A DNA stretch of 64,000 nucleotides from NCBI GenBank assembly GCA_036558545.1, contig DATBFJ010000074.1, positions 1 to 64,000 of the forward strand, written 5' to 3'. Each line of letters starts with the position of its first letter. Within the stretch, counting starts at the first letter, position 1. Origin of the DNA: JALYGJ01 sp036558545. GTDB taxonomy: Bacteria; Chloroflexota; Limnocylindria; Limnocylindrales; CSP1-4. The translations under genes and the position numbers were made by a program. The notes below the pieces were generated by a model. It was not told where the DNA came from. It saw nothing but the letters and a program-made list of their open reading frames with translations, and made no database searches. Below are positions 57,401 through 64,000 of the stretch, piece after piece.

Positions 57401-57894
57401 GCAGTGTCAGCTTGGATGGCACCTCGATTCAGGTAACGGGCGAGGCCTGGTTCGACCACCAGTGGGGGGACTTCATAGCGGTCGGAGGCGGCGGGTGGGA
57501 TTGGTTTGCCGTCAACCTGGCCGATGGCACGGACTTCACGTTGTCGCTCGTCCGAGCCGCGGACGGAAGCTATCCGCTCATTTACGGCACGTACGTCGCG
57601 CCCGACGGCACTGTCACTCATCTGCCGCAAACCGCGTTCAAGGTCACTCCCGCGGCAACCTGGACAAGCCCCGCGACGGGCGCGACCTACCCAGCCGGCT
57701 GGCAAATTGAAATTCCGAGCCAGCAGCTGACGGTCGACCTGACCCCGACCGTCGCCGACCAGGAGCTCGACACGCGCGCCACGACCGGCGTCATCTACTG
57801 GGAGGGGTCGCAACTAGTTTCGGCCTCGCGCAGTGGCGCCCCGCTATCTGGCGAGGCCTACGTCGAGCTCACCGGCTACGCGGCAGCGAACTAG
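54448..57894 (+). CDS. MMPL/RND transporter fused to an AttH/CrtC-like lipocalin domain
   Basis: A 1148-residue fusion. Residues 1-~770 are a complete MMPL transporter with twelve membrane segments and both RND signature blocks, LGLGLGVDYALLLTSRFREE and LFGLSMDYEVFLLSRMKE, in TM4 and TM10. The end continues in frame into WLLLVLALVTTLVVGCSPTG (~772-793), which looks like a complete lipoprotein signal with a lipobox Cys at ~790, and then into an AttH/CrtC-like domain (~825-1148: RLTEWWYYTGHLASESGREF, ASHLALTDEQGNRF, WFDHQWGDF, GYAAAN end). CrtC-like domains bind or hydrate hydrophobic chains. It could pick up a lipid or carotenoid that the transporter moves. The GTG at 54448 follows GATACT. Confidence 0.9.
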   Translation: MNLFHRLGRAAARYRYVVIAAWIVLLVAAVPFAPQLPGALRSGGFTLDDLEASKAEQALGALNVPPSAMVIVLQSTTDARAGDSSFEAAAAAAIAKVPQAAHVTGVLTHLLAPRQVSADRKTVYEIVTLDLSPDDSPEALQPVEDAITPVDGLQVMLAGGPAFYGDIQVLSENDLRRSEFISLPLAALALLLVFGSVIAAGVPIVVGGTAVVVALGALFFVAQQTALSIFVLNLATLLGLGLGVDYALLLTSRFREELKSRGGGRLTSGAVDQNAVNDAVAATVATAGRAVFFSGLTVLLGLIGLILFEFMVLRSVGIAGAMVVGLAVASAVTLLPAVLATLGPRVDAYPVHLRGRVSRLLGRRPKPPAPDGEGAWGRLARRVMDHPLLVFIPTLTALLILGSPFLHAHFNSPDASILPPGVPSRVAFDTLASDFGEGEFSPLIVAVKTNGPVTDPANVALLYDYSRRLAADTRVTRVESYVDVDPRLTLEQYQLLYSAPGGPADRFVAQQLAATTRDNLAAFTVFTPYGPNRIEGQRLVADIRTPGSSVAPPPGVSVLVGGGAAEVRDVVQRIASDFPRSAAFILISTYLVLFVLLRSVVLPAKALIVNALSITASFGALVWIFQDGNLSALLGFAPLGFVETTLPVILFCVLFGLSMDYEVFLLSRMKEVYDKTGDNREAVIRGMERSGRIVSSAALIVVVVAGSFAFADIVLIKALGLGVAIAVALDATLVRGLLVPSAMRLLGDLNWWLPARLKRLIGTRLHLPETAALPWLLLVLALVTTLVVGCSPTGQLLANPVPAAPAVPSTAPFASHAPDPQPISLPRDEAPHDRLTEWWYYTGHLASESGREFGFEFVIFRAERGSFPVSWASHLALTDEQGNRFLYEQRSEIGPQVDVAAGPGFSFSLKGTSDQGVPDVNASPWLMSGLGGQDSLSAATPSFAIHLSLASVRSLPVLHDDDGWVDFGPAGGSYYYSWPRMTASGSVSLDGTSIQVTGEAWFDHQWGDFIAVGGGGWDWFAVNLADGTDFTLSLVRAADGSYPLIYGTYVAPDGTVTHLPQTAFKVTPAATWTSPATGATYPAGWQIEIPSQQLTVDLTPTVADQELDTRATTGVIYWEGSQLVSASRSGAPLSGEAYVELTGYAAAN

Positions 57895-57901
57895 CTCGAC
57901 G

Positions 57902-57907
57902 TAGGAT
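57902..57907 (+). promoter_or_regulatory. -10 box (TAGGAT) before a membrane protein gene
   Basis: TAGGAT ends six bases before the GTG at 57914, consistent with a leaderless transcript independent of the MMPL gene, whose stop lies eight bases upstream of the box. Confidence 0.5.
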
Positions 57908-57913
57908 CACGCG

Positions 57914-58630
57914 GTGTACGCCTCGCTGCGTCGTTTAGATCCGGCGACGTGGCCCGCGGCCGCGGTATTCACCGTTCTTGGTGGTTGTGCAGTCGCTTTT
58001 CTGGTTTCAACGCTTGTCGACAACGTCTGGATCTTCAGGGCGCTCCTGTTCGGCGGCTACATAACGGCGATCGCGGTCTTGCTGCGCGCGTCCTGGTTTC
58101 GTGCGCGGGAGATCCTTCTCGTTCTCGGCCCAGCCTTGGTCGGCCTGGTCATCTTCCGCTACTTCGTGCCTGGCATAGCTGGTGACATCGGGCAGGCTGT
58201 GTGCGCGGTCGTGCCACTGCTCATCGGCTTGGGCTTCATTGATCGGTCGGTGGTATTGGGCACGCTGGCCCCTGGCCGCTACGACGGATACTCGAATGCC
58301 GATCAGAAAATGGTGTGGGCCTTTCGTGAAGGGTTTTTCGAGATAGGCCGGGCCATAGACTCGGGCAACGACAAAGCGTTCACCAAGCACGTGAATAAGG
58401 CTCTCATCCTCGGAAACGTCTCGACGGACGACCCTGAATGGTTGGACGTGCGACGGAAATTCTTGGCGTACGGGTCTTACGTTGCCGGAGGCGAAGGCGA
58501 CAGAAGCGAAGCGACAGCAGACAAACTTATGAACGAGTTTGTTGAGACTTCGCTAGCGGTGCGAAAGGCAAAGCGCATTTGGTTCGGCAGGTTGGGAAGG
58601 CCAACCCGATCCAGCAAGGGACGAGCCTAG
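57914..58630 (+). CDS. Hypothetical membrane protein
   Basis: A 238-residue protein with four hydrophobic segments in its first ~110 residues (AAAVFTVLGGCAVAFLVSTL, FRALLFGGYITAIAVLLRAS, EILLVLGPALVGLVIFRYFV, AVCAVVPLLIGLGFID), then a cytoplasmic helical tail (VWAFREGFFEIGRAIDSGND, WLDVRRKFLAYGSYVAGGEG). No family recognised. Its stop overlaps that of the convergent secreted peptidase by 4 bp. Confidence 0.72.
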   Translation: MYASLRRLDPATWPAAAVFTVLGGCAVAFLVSTLVDNVWIFRALLFGGYITAIAVLLRASWFRAREILLVLGPALVGLVIFRYFVPGIAGDIGQAVCAVVPLLIGLGFIDRSVVLGTLAPGRYDGYSNADQKMVWAFREGFFEIGRAIDSGNDKAFTKHVNKALILGNVSTDDPEWLDVRRKFLAYGSYVAGGEGDRSEATADKLMNEFVETSLAVRKAKRIWFGRLGRPTRSSKGRA

Positions 58631-59313
58631 GGGTTGACGGTTACCCAGTAGCCGGCGAACTGAGGGCTGTCCGGATCGTCAAAGACGTGGAATGGCGTTC
58701 GGAATTGGTCGAACGTCAGGCGCGTGTCGGGCGGCTTGTCGAAGTAGCCCTTCTGCTCTTTCGGATAGAGCGGGCCAAGGATGTAAACGCCCGTGACGTC
58801 GAAGTCGTTCGTGGCGGCGGGATCGGCCGTGGCGTCAAACCCTGACATGACCCATGCGTGCCGGCCGCCCATCACGAGCAGCCCGACAGGCTTGTTCGTG
58901 GCGCGAATAGCCTTGGCCGCCCGGCGTACGGCCTGCCGGAAATTGGTTGACGTCACCACGCTGTAAGAGCCGCCTCCGAAGTGGTTCAGAGCCGCGGCGA
59001 AGCCCGTCGCATCAGACCCGCCGGTGTTCGAGTCCAGGAACGCGTCGTGGTTCATCGCGTACTTGACGAGCGATTTCTGACGTGAAAGTGACTTGTTCGA
59101 CGTCCCTTGAATGATGTTGAGCATCATTTGCGAGCTCGCGCCCACACACCACGTCCATCTGTACTGGGTCACGAAGACGCCGCTCCTAAAGAGATCTATC
59201 GAGTAGTCGCTGCCAGAGTGTTTCGTCGATGCGGCAACAACCGGCGCCCCGATTGCCGCCAGCGATGCGAATGCCGCCACGAGGGCGACGAGGCGCAGCC
59301 CCACTCGTTTCAT
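58627..59313 (-). CDS. Secreted papain-fold (C39-like) peptidase
   Basis: A 228-residue secreted protein. The signal peptide VALVAAFASLAAIGAPVVAA ends near residue 28. A papain-type active site is visible: oxyanion Gln50 and nucleophile Cys56 in QYRWTWCVGASSQMM (spacing Q-x5-C), and His152 in VMGGRHAWVMSGFDA. This fits a C39-like or papain-clan cysteine peptidase acting outside the cell. The ATG at 59313 has GGGAGGAAT upstream. Its target is unknown. Confidence 0.72.
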   Translation of the reverse strand: MKRVGLRLVALVAAFASLAAIGAPVVAASTKHSGSDYSIDLFRSGVFVTQYRWTWCVGASSQMMLNIIQGTSNKSLSRQKSLVKYAMNHDAFLDSNTGGSDATGFAAALNHFGGGSYSVVTSTNFRQAVRRAAKAIRATNKPVGLLVMGGRHAWVMSGFDATADPAATNDFDVTGVYILGPLYPKEQKGYFDKPPDTRLTFDQFRTPFHVFDDPDSPQFAGYWVTVNP

Positions 59314-59396
59314 AGGTATTCCTCCCGTTTGACCAGCCGCACGGCACGGCCGATCAAGAGCATTCTGCCCCACTCCGGTGGTCTGAGGAACCCGGA

Positions 59397-60206
59397 CTAT
59401 CCGGTGATGAGCTCGCCGCCGTCAACTCCCAGCACGTTGCCCGTGAGCCAATCGGTGCCCTGGCCCGAGAGCGAGACAATCGCGCCCGCGACATCCGCGA
59501 CGGTCGTCATGCGGCCCATCGGATTGTGCTCGGTCGCGTACTTGATCAGCTCATCGCGCTCAGGGATCTGCATCAAGGCCGGAGTCAAGGTCACGCCAGC
59601 TCGGATGGCATTGACGGTCACGCCAGAACCCTTACGCGCGAACTCCATCGCCAGCTGCCGGCAATGCGACTCGAGCGCCGACTTCGCCGCGCTCACAGCG
59701 CCATACGAGGCGACCACGCGGGTCGACCCTTCGCTGGTCATCGCGTAGATTTTGGAGCCACTGCCGAGCAAACCCGCTCGCCACGTGTCCTGCGCCCAAT
59801 AGACGAGCGAGTTGGCCATCACGTCCAGCGTCATGTCCATGTTCTTGCGGGTGATGCCCGCGGACGGGTCTTCGGTCAGGAAGGGCTTGAGCGTGCCGAA
59901 TGCCAGCGAGTGCATCAGGACTCGGACATAACCGCGCGCCCCGGCCGCATCCTTAAGCCCGGCGAGTACGAGTGCCCGCTGCTCATCGTCCGCGGCGTTG
60001 CCGTTGAAGAACAGCGCGCGTCTTCCGGCAGCCTCGATCTTTGCCTTGATCTCTTCGACATGGGGCATGCCCTGGCGCCGGTCGAGGTGCACACCGCAGA
60101 TGTCATAACCAGCCTGGGCGAGAGCGACAGCCGTTGCCTCCCCGAACCCGCTGCTCGCGCCAAGGATGAGTGCCCATGGCTGTCGGTTGTCGGTGGCATC
60201 AGGCAT
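59397..60206 (-). CDS. Enoyl-ACP reductase-like SDR (FabI/FabL type)
   Basis: A 269-residue short-chain dehydrogenase. The nucleotide motif is ALILGASSGFGEATAVALAQ (~12-31). The catalytic Tyr and Lys are in VASYGAVSAAKSALESHCRQ, with Tyr six residues before Lys as in FabI and FabL enoyl-ACP reductases, not three as in ordinary SDRs. MHSLAFGTLKPF matches the FabI substrate wall. It probably reduces trans-2-enoyl-ACP in fatty-acid synthesis. The start ATG lies nine bases after TAGACT, divergent from the deacetylase. Confidence 0.85.
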   Translation of the reverse strand: MPDATDNRQPWALILGASSGFGEATAVALAQAGYDICGVHLDRRQGMPHVEEIKAKIEAAGRRALFFNGNAADDEQRALVLAGLKDAAGARGYVRVLMHSLAFGTLKPFLTEDPSAGITRKNMDMTLDVMANSLVYWAQDTWRAGLLGSGSKIYAMTSEGSTRVVASYGAVSAAKSALESHCRQLAMEFARKGSGVTVNAIRAGVTLTPALMQIPERDELIKYATEHNPMGRMTTVADVAGAIVSLSGQGTDWLTGNVLGVDGGELITG

Positions 60207-60215
60207 TGCTGGCGG

Positions 60216-60250
60216 AGTCTAATGGCGGATCCGGCGCGCGCTCATATGAT
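60216..60250. promoter_or_regulatory. Divergent leaderless promoter pair (60206- and 60257+)
   Basis: TAGACT on the minus strand (60216-60221) ends nine bases before the SDR ATG at 60206, and TATGAT on the plus strand (60245-60250) ends six bases before the deacetylase ATG at 60257. Confidence 0.5.
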
Positions 60251-60256
60251 CTGTGC

Positions 60257-61129
60257 ATGTCTGCACGGTTGACCCTCATGACGGTCCATGCCCACCCCGA
60301 CGACGAGACGATCAGCACGGGGGGCGTGATGGCGCGCTACGCGGCCGAAGGCGCCCGGGTGGTGTGCGTTACGAGCACAGGCGGCGAACACGGCGAGATC
60401 GTCGTGCCAGAGATGGACACGCCCGAAAACCACGCCAAGCTTGGCGAAATCCGCGCCATCGAACTGCAACGAGCCCTGGCGCAACTGGGCAATGTCGAGT
60501 CGCGCAAGCTTGGTTACGTCGACTCGGGAATGATGGGCACAAAGGAGAACGATGCGCCAGAGTCGTTCTGGCAAGCGGACTTCAACGAGGCGGTTGAGCG
60601 GCTGTTGGCAATCATGCGCGAGGTCCGGCCTCAGGTGATGGTCAGCTACAACGACTTCGGCGGATACGGGCATCCGGACCACATTCGTGCCGCGCTAACC
60701 GCCAAGGCCGCGTTCGAGCGATCCGTCTCCGAGGATGGCGACGAGGCGCCCGCCAAGTTTTACGAAACGGCCACCAACTTCCGCCGCGACGAGCAGGTGA
60801 TGAAGCGCGCCGAGGAGCGCGGCGTCAAATCGTGGTGGACGGCTTCAGAGGAAGAGACCGAGGAGCAACGCGCGGAGCGCGAGGCTCACTTCGCCAAGAT
60901 GCTGGCGGCGACCGGACCGGTTACGACCTCGGTCGACGTAGCGAAGTTCGTCCCGAACAAGTACGCGGCCCTCAAAGAGCACGTGACCCAACTGCCGGCG
61001 GACGGTTTCTTTCTCGCCTTCACCGTCGAGGACTGGCAGGAGCTGATGCCGCGCGAGGAGTTCACCCTGCGCGTCTCACGTCACGGCGTCCGGATTCCAG
61101 AGGAGGACCTCTTCGCCGGCCTGCGCTAG
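60257..61129 (+). CDS. PIG-L family N-acetylglucosamine deacetylase-like
   Basis: A 290-residue zinc hydrolase. The metal site is AHPDDE at residues 12-17, with the third ligand in GGYGHPDHIRAALTAKA (~136). The GGEHGEIVVPEMDTPENHAK loop resembles MshB/Mca mycothiol enzymes and BshB. It deacetylates an N-acetylglucosaminyl conjugate or cleaves a mycothiol-like conjugate. No other mycothiol gene is visible here. The leaderless start at 60257 follows TATGAT. Confidence 0.86.
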   Translation: MSARLTLMTVHAHPDDETISTGGVMARYAAEGARVVCVTSTGGEHGEIVVPEMDTPENHAKLGEIRAIELQRALAQLGNVESRKLGYVDSGMMGTKENDAPESFWQADFNEAVERLLAIMREVRPQVMVSYNDFGGYGHPDHIRAALTAKAAFERSVSEDGDEAPAKFYETATNFRRDEQVMKRAEERGVKSWWTASEEETEEQRAEREAHFAKMLAATGPVTTSVDVAKFVPNKYAALKEHVTQLPADGFFLAFTVEDWQELMPREEFTLRVSRHGVRIPEEDLFAGLR

Positions 61130-61132
61130 CGA

Positions 61133-62836
61133 CTATTTCGGCGGGGTGTTCCCGAAGTTGGGCGCCGGAGTGCCGCCCCAGTCGAGCTTGCCCGGCTGTG
61201 ACTGCCACTTCATGACGTCGAACGCCCACTGACCGTCGGTGTTCGGGTCGGCGAAGTTGGGCTGCGCGTCAACGTTGAGAAGCGGATGAACCCAGATCTG
61301 GGCCGGCTTGTTGCCGTACCAGGTCGTCTCCGTGACGAGGCCCTGGAGCGTCGTCTGGCGGAAGTTCTGATCGAAGATGAAGTTGCCCATCGAGAGCATC
61401 GCGACGTGGCCGTTGTAGTCGTAGATGCCGCCCGGGAAGTGATTGTGCGAGCCGATGATCATGTCTGCACCGGCGTCGAACCACTCGCGCGCCAGGGCGA
61501 ACTGATAGGCGACGGGCTGCTCGTACTCGATGCCCCAGTGGGGGAAGACAACGATCACGTCGACGCTGTCGCGGATCTGGTGGATGGTCTGGGTGACGCT
61601 GCCGTTCTTGCAGCTGTTTGTCCCGACCTGGCCCGGTCCCTTGGACCAGTAGCCCGGATTGACGGCATCGCAGGCGATGATCGCCACCTTCTGGCCGTCG
61701 ATCGTGGTGATGACCGGCTGAGCCGCTGCCTCTGGACCGACTCCGGCACCAGCGTGCAGGAGGCCCAGCGAATCGAGGGTCGACATGGCGGTCGACAACG
61801 CTTTGGCGCCGCCGTTCTTGGCATGGTTGTTGGCATCTGAAAGAAGGTCGAAGCCAAATTCCTTGACGACCTGCAGGTACGACGGGTCCGTGGTGAAGGT
61901 GAATGAAGTCGGGCCGTGGTATTGCGGATTGGGCAGAACACCGGTCTCCAGGTTGGCCATGGCGAAATCGGCGTCTTCGATGACCTTCTGGACCGCACCG
62001 GAGTTGCCCGTCCGCGACACGACCGGGTACTGATAACCAAAGAACGAGCAGCATTTGACCCGATCGACCTGGGATGTGCCTCCATCGAGGAGGTAGGACG
62101 GCCCTTTGCCCGATGCTTCGACCGCCGTTCGGACGCCGCGGTCGCCCATGATGTCGCCAGCCGACACGAGCACCCAGTTCTTGCTCTGATCCCAGGCAGC
62201 GGCAGCCTGTACGTCTGCGCTTAATGGCCACTGCGAGATGTCCTTGATGCGGCCCTCGCCGAACAAATTGGCATCGTCGATGCCCAAGGCACGCATCTCC
62301 GGGATGACGTCAGTGGCCCGTACGAAGCCAAGGCCGCCGCCCTTGATCGCAGCGATCACGTCATCGGCACTGCCGCGCTGGACGTCTGAGCCCAGGGTCA
62401 CACCGGCAGCGGCCGCCAATGCTTCTGCGTCGTCAGCAGGCACGACGATCGGTGAGTACTTGTCGCTGCTGCCCTGGAGTGCGGCCCTGACCTCATCCAT
62501 TGGCATCGACGTACGCGTAGACCAAAAATTGATGACTGGCACGAACGGCATGGCGGCGGCGCTCGTGGGCGGAGTTGGTGAAGGTGTCGGCGAACCGCCA
62601 GGGGGCTGAGTCGGCCCGCTTACCGGGGCGCTTGGCAAGGGCGGCGAGGTGGGCTGCGGAGTGGCACCCGGTGGCGCGACGAGGCTTGACGACCCGTGGG
62701 GAGTAGGAAGCGCCAAGGAAGCGCCGGGCGGGGAGGTGGGCGGAGTCGATGAACCGCACGCTCCGAAGAGGAGCGCGACCACCGCGAAGGTGACCAGCCG
62801 AGTCTTGACTGACCGAGTTATGGCGGTGGACCTCAA
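61133..62836 (-). CDS. CapA family lipoprotein (poly-gamma-glutamate-type metallophosphatase fold)
   Basis: A 567-residue lipoprotein. It begins with signal peptide LVTFAVVALLFGAC (lipid Cys ~26), has a Pro/Ser/Thr linker to ~95, a ~150-residue region of unknown fold and a C-terminal CapA domain: WVLVSAGDIMGDRGV, FDLLSDANNHAKNGGAKALS, FPHWGIEYEQPV and MIIGSHNHFPGGIYDYN, with metal ligands in order. CapA proteins are linked to polyglutamate and other envelope polymers. The start is TTG at 62836 (another TTG at 62842); no ATG or GTG lies in frame. It begins just after the tRNA gene. Confidence 0.86.
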   Translation of the reverse strand: MRSTAITRSVKTRLVTFAVVALLFGACGSSTPPTSPPGASLALPTPHGSSSLVAPPGATPQPTSPPLPSAPVSGPTQPPGGSPTPSPTPPTSAAAMPFVPVINFWSTRTSMPMDEVRAALQGSSDKYSPIVVPADDAEALAAAAGVTLGSDVQRGSADDVIAAIKGGGLGFVRATDVIPEMRALGIDDANLFGEGRIKDISQWPLSADVQAAAAWDQSKNWVLVSAGDIMGDRGVRTAVEASGKGPSYLLDGGTSQVDRVKCCSFFGYQYPVVSRTGNSGAVQKVIEDADFAMANLETGVLPNPQYHGPTSFTFTTDPSYLQVVKEFGFDLLSDANNHAKNGGAKALSTAMSTLDSLGLLHAGAGVGPEAAAQPVITTIDGQKVAIIACDAVNPGYWSKGPGQVGTNSCKNGSVTQTIHQIRDSVDVIVVFPHWGIEYEQPVAYQFALAREWFDAGADMIIGSHNHFPGGIYDYNGHVAMLSMGNFIFDQNFRQTTLQGLVTETTWYGNKPAQIWVHPLLNVDAQPNFADPNTDGQWAFDVMKWQSQPGKLDWGGTPAPNFGNTPPK

Positions 62837-62866
62837 GGACAAGGAAACGCCGAACTGTGACGAGTA

Positions 62867-62943
62867 TGGCGGACCCGACCGGATTCGAACCGGCGATCTC
62901 CAGCGTGACAGGCTGGCATGTTTGGCCGCTACACCACGGGTCC
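62867..62943 (-). tRNA. tRNA-Asp (anticodon GTC)
   Basis: The minus strand gives a full cloverleaf. The acceptor GGACCCG pairs with CGGGTCC, discriminator G and an encoded CCA follow. The anticodon stem CCAGC and GCTGG holds loop CTGTCAC (anticodon GTC at 62907-62909), and the T arm is GCCGG TTCGAAT CCGGT. Length is 77 nt. Confidence 0.95.
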
Positions 62944-62955
62944 GCGCGGGCAAGG

Positions 62956-62985
62956 AGAATAGCCGACTTTGTGCTGGGTCACCAA
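62956..62985 (-). promoter_or_regulatory. tRNA-Asp promoter (-35 TTGGTG, -10 TATTCT)
   Basis: On the minus strand TTGGTG (62980-62985) and TATTCT (62956-62961) are 18 bp apart and end 12 bases before the tRNA 5' end, a fitting position for a sigma-70 promoter. Confidence 0.55.
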
Positions 62986-63052
62986 CCTCGCGCATTGTGC
63001 GCAAGGCGCCCTCGTACACTGCGCACTGTCCCTTCCCACTCGGAGAGAGGAC

Positions 63053-64000
63053 GTGAGCGAACCTCCGGACTCGACTGTCACCGAATCAGAGGGGGCTCCG
63101 GAACCCGCGCCGCCGGGTGCAGCGCAGGCGACTGAACTGCGCACGTTCCTGATCGCCGACATTCGCGGTTACACGACCTACACCCGTGAACGCGGTGACG
63201 AGGCCGGCGCGGAGCTGGTTCGTCGTTTCAGCGAGATTGTCGAAGAGGTCGTAACGGCGCGCGACGGATTCCTGCTCGAGCTGCGCGGTGACGAGGCACT
63301 GGTCGTTTTCGTTTCCGCGCGCAAGGCGCTCCGCGCTGCGATCGACCTCCAGGACCGAGTCGTGGCCGATGGTCTGCCTCTTGGCGTAGGCATTGGCCTG
63401 GACGCTGGTGAAGCCATCCCCGTTGGAGCGGGCTTTCGAGGAACATCGCTCAACCTTGCCGCCCGTCTGTGTGCCAGCGCGGCCGCAGGCGAAACGCTCG
63501 CGTCCGAGGCGGTCATCCATCTTGCGGCCAAGCTTGACGGCATTGCCTACGTGGATGCCCGCGACCTGAAAGTCAAAGGCTTCGACACGTCCGTGCGCGC
63601 GGTTGCCGTTATTCACTCGGATCGAACCAAAGGCCATCGCCTGGCCGGAGGCCGTAGCTCGTCCAACCGCAATCGAGCCTTGGTCCTGGCGCTGACGGGA
63701 GTCGCGGCGCTGGCGGTCGTCGGATCGGCGTTCGCTGCCTTCCTGTTTCAACGTGCAAGCCCATCGCCGGGTCCCACGACACCGCCCACGAGCGCAGGAG
63801 TCGGTGCATACCAGTCATCCACACCGGGAGTTGGACCGTCGAACACTCAGGCAGTCGATTCGCCGCCTGATCCATTGGCCCTGGCCAATTTGCCGCTGCT
63901 CGCTTTTTACGATGCGTCGACTGGCGGTCTCGAGGGGACAACTCCGCTGGCTGGGCCGCGCAACATCGCCTTTTTTGCCGGCGGTTCGTATTGGATCCTG
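63053..64000 (+). CDS. Adenylate/guanylate cyclase-domain membrane protein, 3' truncated
   Basis: The gene runs off the window. It starts at GTG after GGAGAGAGG; TACACT at 63015-63020 may be its -10. After a ~25-residue Pro/Ala leader comes a class III cyclase domain: TFLIADIRGYTTYTRERGDE (metal Asp), LLELRGDEALVVFVSARKAL (second Asp), VGIGLDAGEAIPVGAGFRGT and LNLAARLCASAAAGETLASE (Asn and Arg of the transition-state pair). The base-selecting Lys position before GDE is Glu here, so purine cyclisation is uncertain. One membrane helix (LVLALTGVAALAVVGSAFAA, ~residues 205-225) leads to an outside Pro/Thr linker and the start of a domain (PLALANLPLLAFYDAST) of unknown type. Confidence 0.85.
   Translation, partial: MSEPPDSTVTESEGAPEPAPPGAAQATELRTFLIADIRGYTTYTRERGDEAGAELVRRFSEIVEEVVTARDGFLLELRGDEALVVFVSARKALRAAIDLQDRVVADGLPLGVGIGLDAGEAIPVGAGFRGTSLNLAARLCASAAAGETLASEAVIHLAAKLDGIAYVDARDLKVKGFDTSVRAVAVIHSDRTKGHRLAGGRSSSNRNRALVLALTGVAALAVVGSAFAAFLFQRASPSPGPTTPPTSAGVGAYQSSTPGVGPSNTQAVDSPPDPLALANLPLLAFYDASTGGLEGTTPLAGPRNIAFFAGGSYWIL

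Noticed and set aside
62837..63019. Upstream extension of the CapA open frame through the tRNA gene
   Set aside because: The extension would translate tRNA-Asp; the lipoprotein signal peptide fits a start at the TTG at 62836.

Overview
The window is 64 kb of GC-rich, gene-dense bacterial chromosome. The gene mix (a CysO/Mec protein-thiocarboxylate cysteine pathway, SufU-type Fe-S assembly, a c-di-AMP receptor, many lipoproteins with Thr/Pro/Ser linkers, DUF2029/GT87 glycosyltransferases, VanW and CapA proteins) and the frequent leaderless-looking starts suggest an uncultured Chloroflexota lineage, perhaps Limnocylindria/Ellin6529-like, with Actinomycetota as the alternative. This is inference from gene content; there is no rRNA in the window. 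I see no phage, transposase, CRISPR array or plasmid function. One tRNA (tRNA-Asp, GTC) is present.

Layout. 1-2200: the end of a sulfite-oxidase-like molybdoenzyme, a frameshifted alpha/beta hydrolase, a GrpB protein and an ErpA-type Fe-S protein. 2236-14051: an acyl-CoA catabolic block on the minus strand, holding a 3-oxoadipyl-CoA-type thiolase coupled to a 975-residue repetitive tail-anchored protein, a 3-hydroxyacyl-CoA dehydrogenase, three crotonase-fold enzymes, HIT and EthD proteins, a hydrolase and a flavin reductase. A VanW lipoprotein on the plus strand interrupts it. 14143-19163 continues on the minus strand with MFS transporter, dGTPase, methyltransferase, phosphoribosyltransferase and aspartate ammonia-lyase. 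19205-24157 (plus): a LolA-like protein, a GT87-like membrane protein, aldehyde dehydrogenase, a FemAB/BioF2-type acetyltransferase and a small membrane protein. 24122-27313: GT87, Nudix, a membrane protein, YjbR and PurE.

27342-32468 (plus) is a nucleoside-salvage operon: MTA/SAH nucleosidase, nucleoside hydrolase and a complete ECF transporter (S, T, A, A). 32748-38626 (minus) is a tightly overlapping superoperon, transcribed Rrf2 regulator, SufC, SufS, SufU, MoeZ, CysO, CysM, Mec. It joins Fe-S assembly to sulfur-carrier-dependent cysteine synthesis, without SufB or SufD. 39150-46785 has a nitroreductase, a cobalamin adenosyltransferase, a SufT-like protein and an ECF sigma factor coupled to a membrane protein with two extracytoplasmic Asp-box propellers, next to two related propeller lipoproteins.

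46842-64000 is mixed: DUF433, the DarA-type c-di-AMP receptor, a serine hydrolase, a secreted matrixin-like metalloprotease, lysine 2,3-aminomutase, OsmC, an MMPL transporter fused to an AttH/CrtC-like lipocalin domain, a secreted papain-fold protein, an enoyl-ACP-reductase-like SDR, a PIG-L deacetylase, a CapA lipoprotein, tRNA-Asp and a truncated class III cyclase.

Two window-wide patterns stand out. First, about fifteen operon-leading or isolated genes have a TANNNT -10 box only 5-9 nt before the start codon, which implies leaderless mRNAs, while internal operon genes use Shine-Dalgarno sites and ATGA/GTGA overlaps. Second, two conserved proteins (the ECF T component and the cobalamin adenosyltransferase) have no ATG, GTG or TTG at the start their homology requires.
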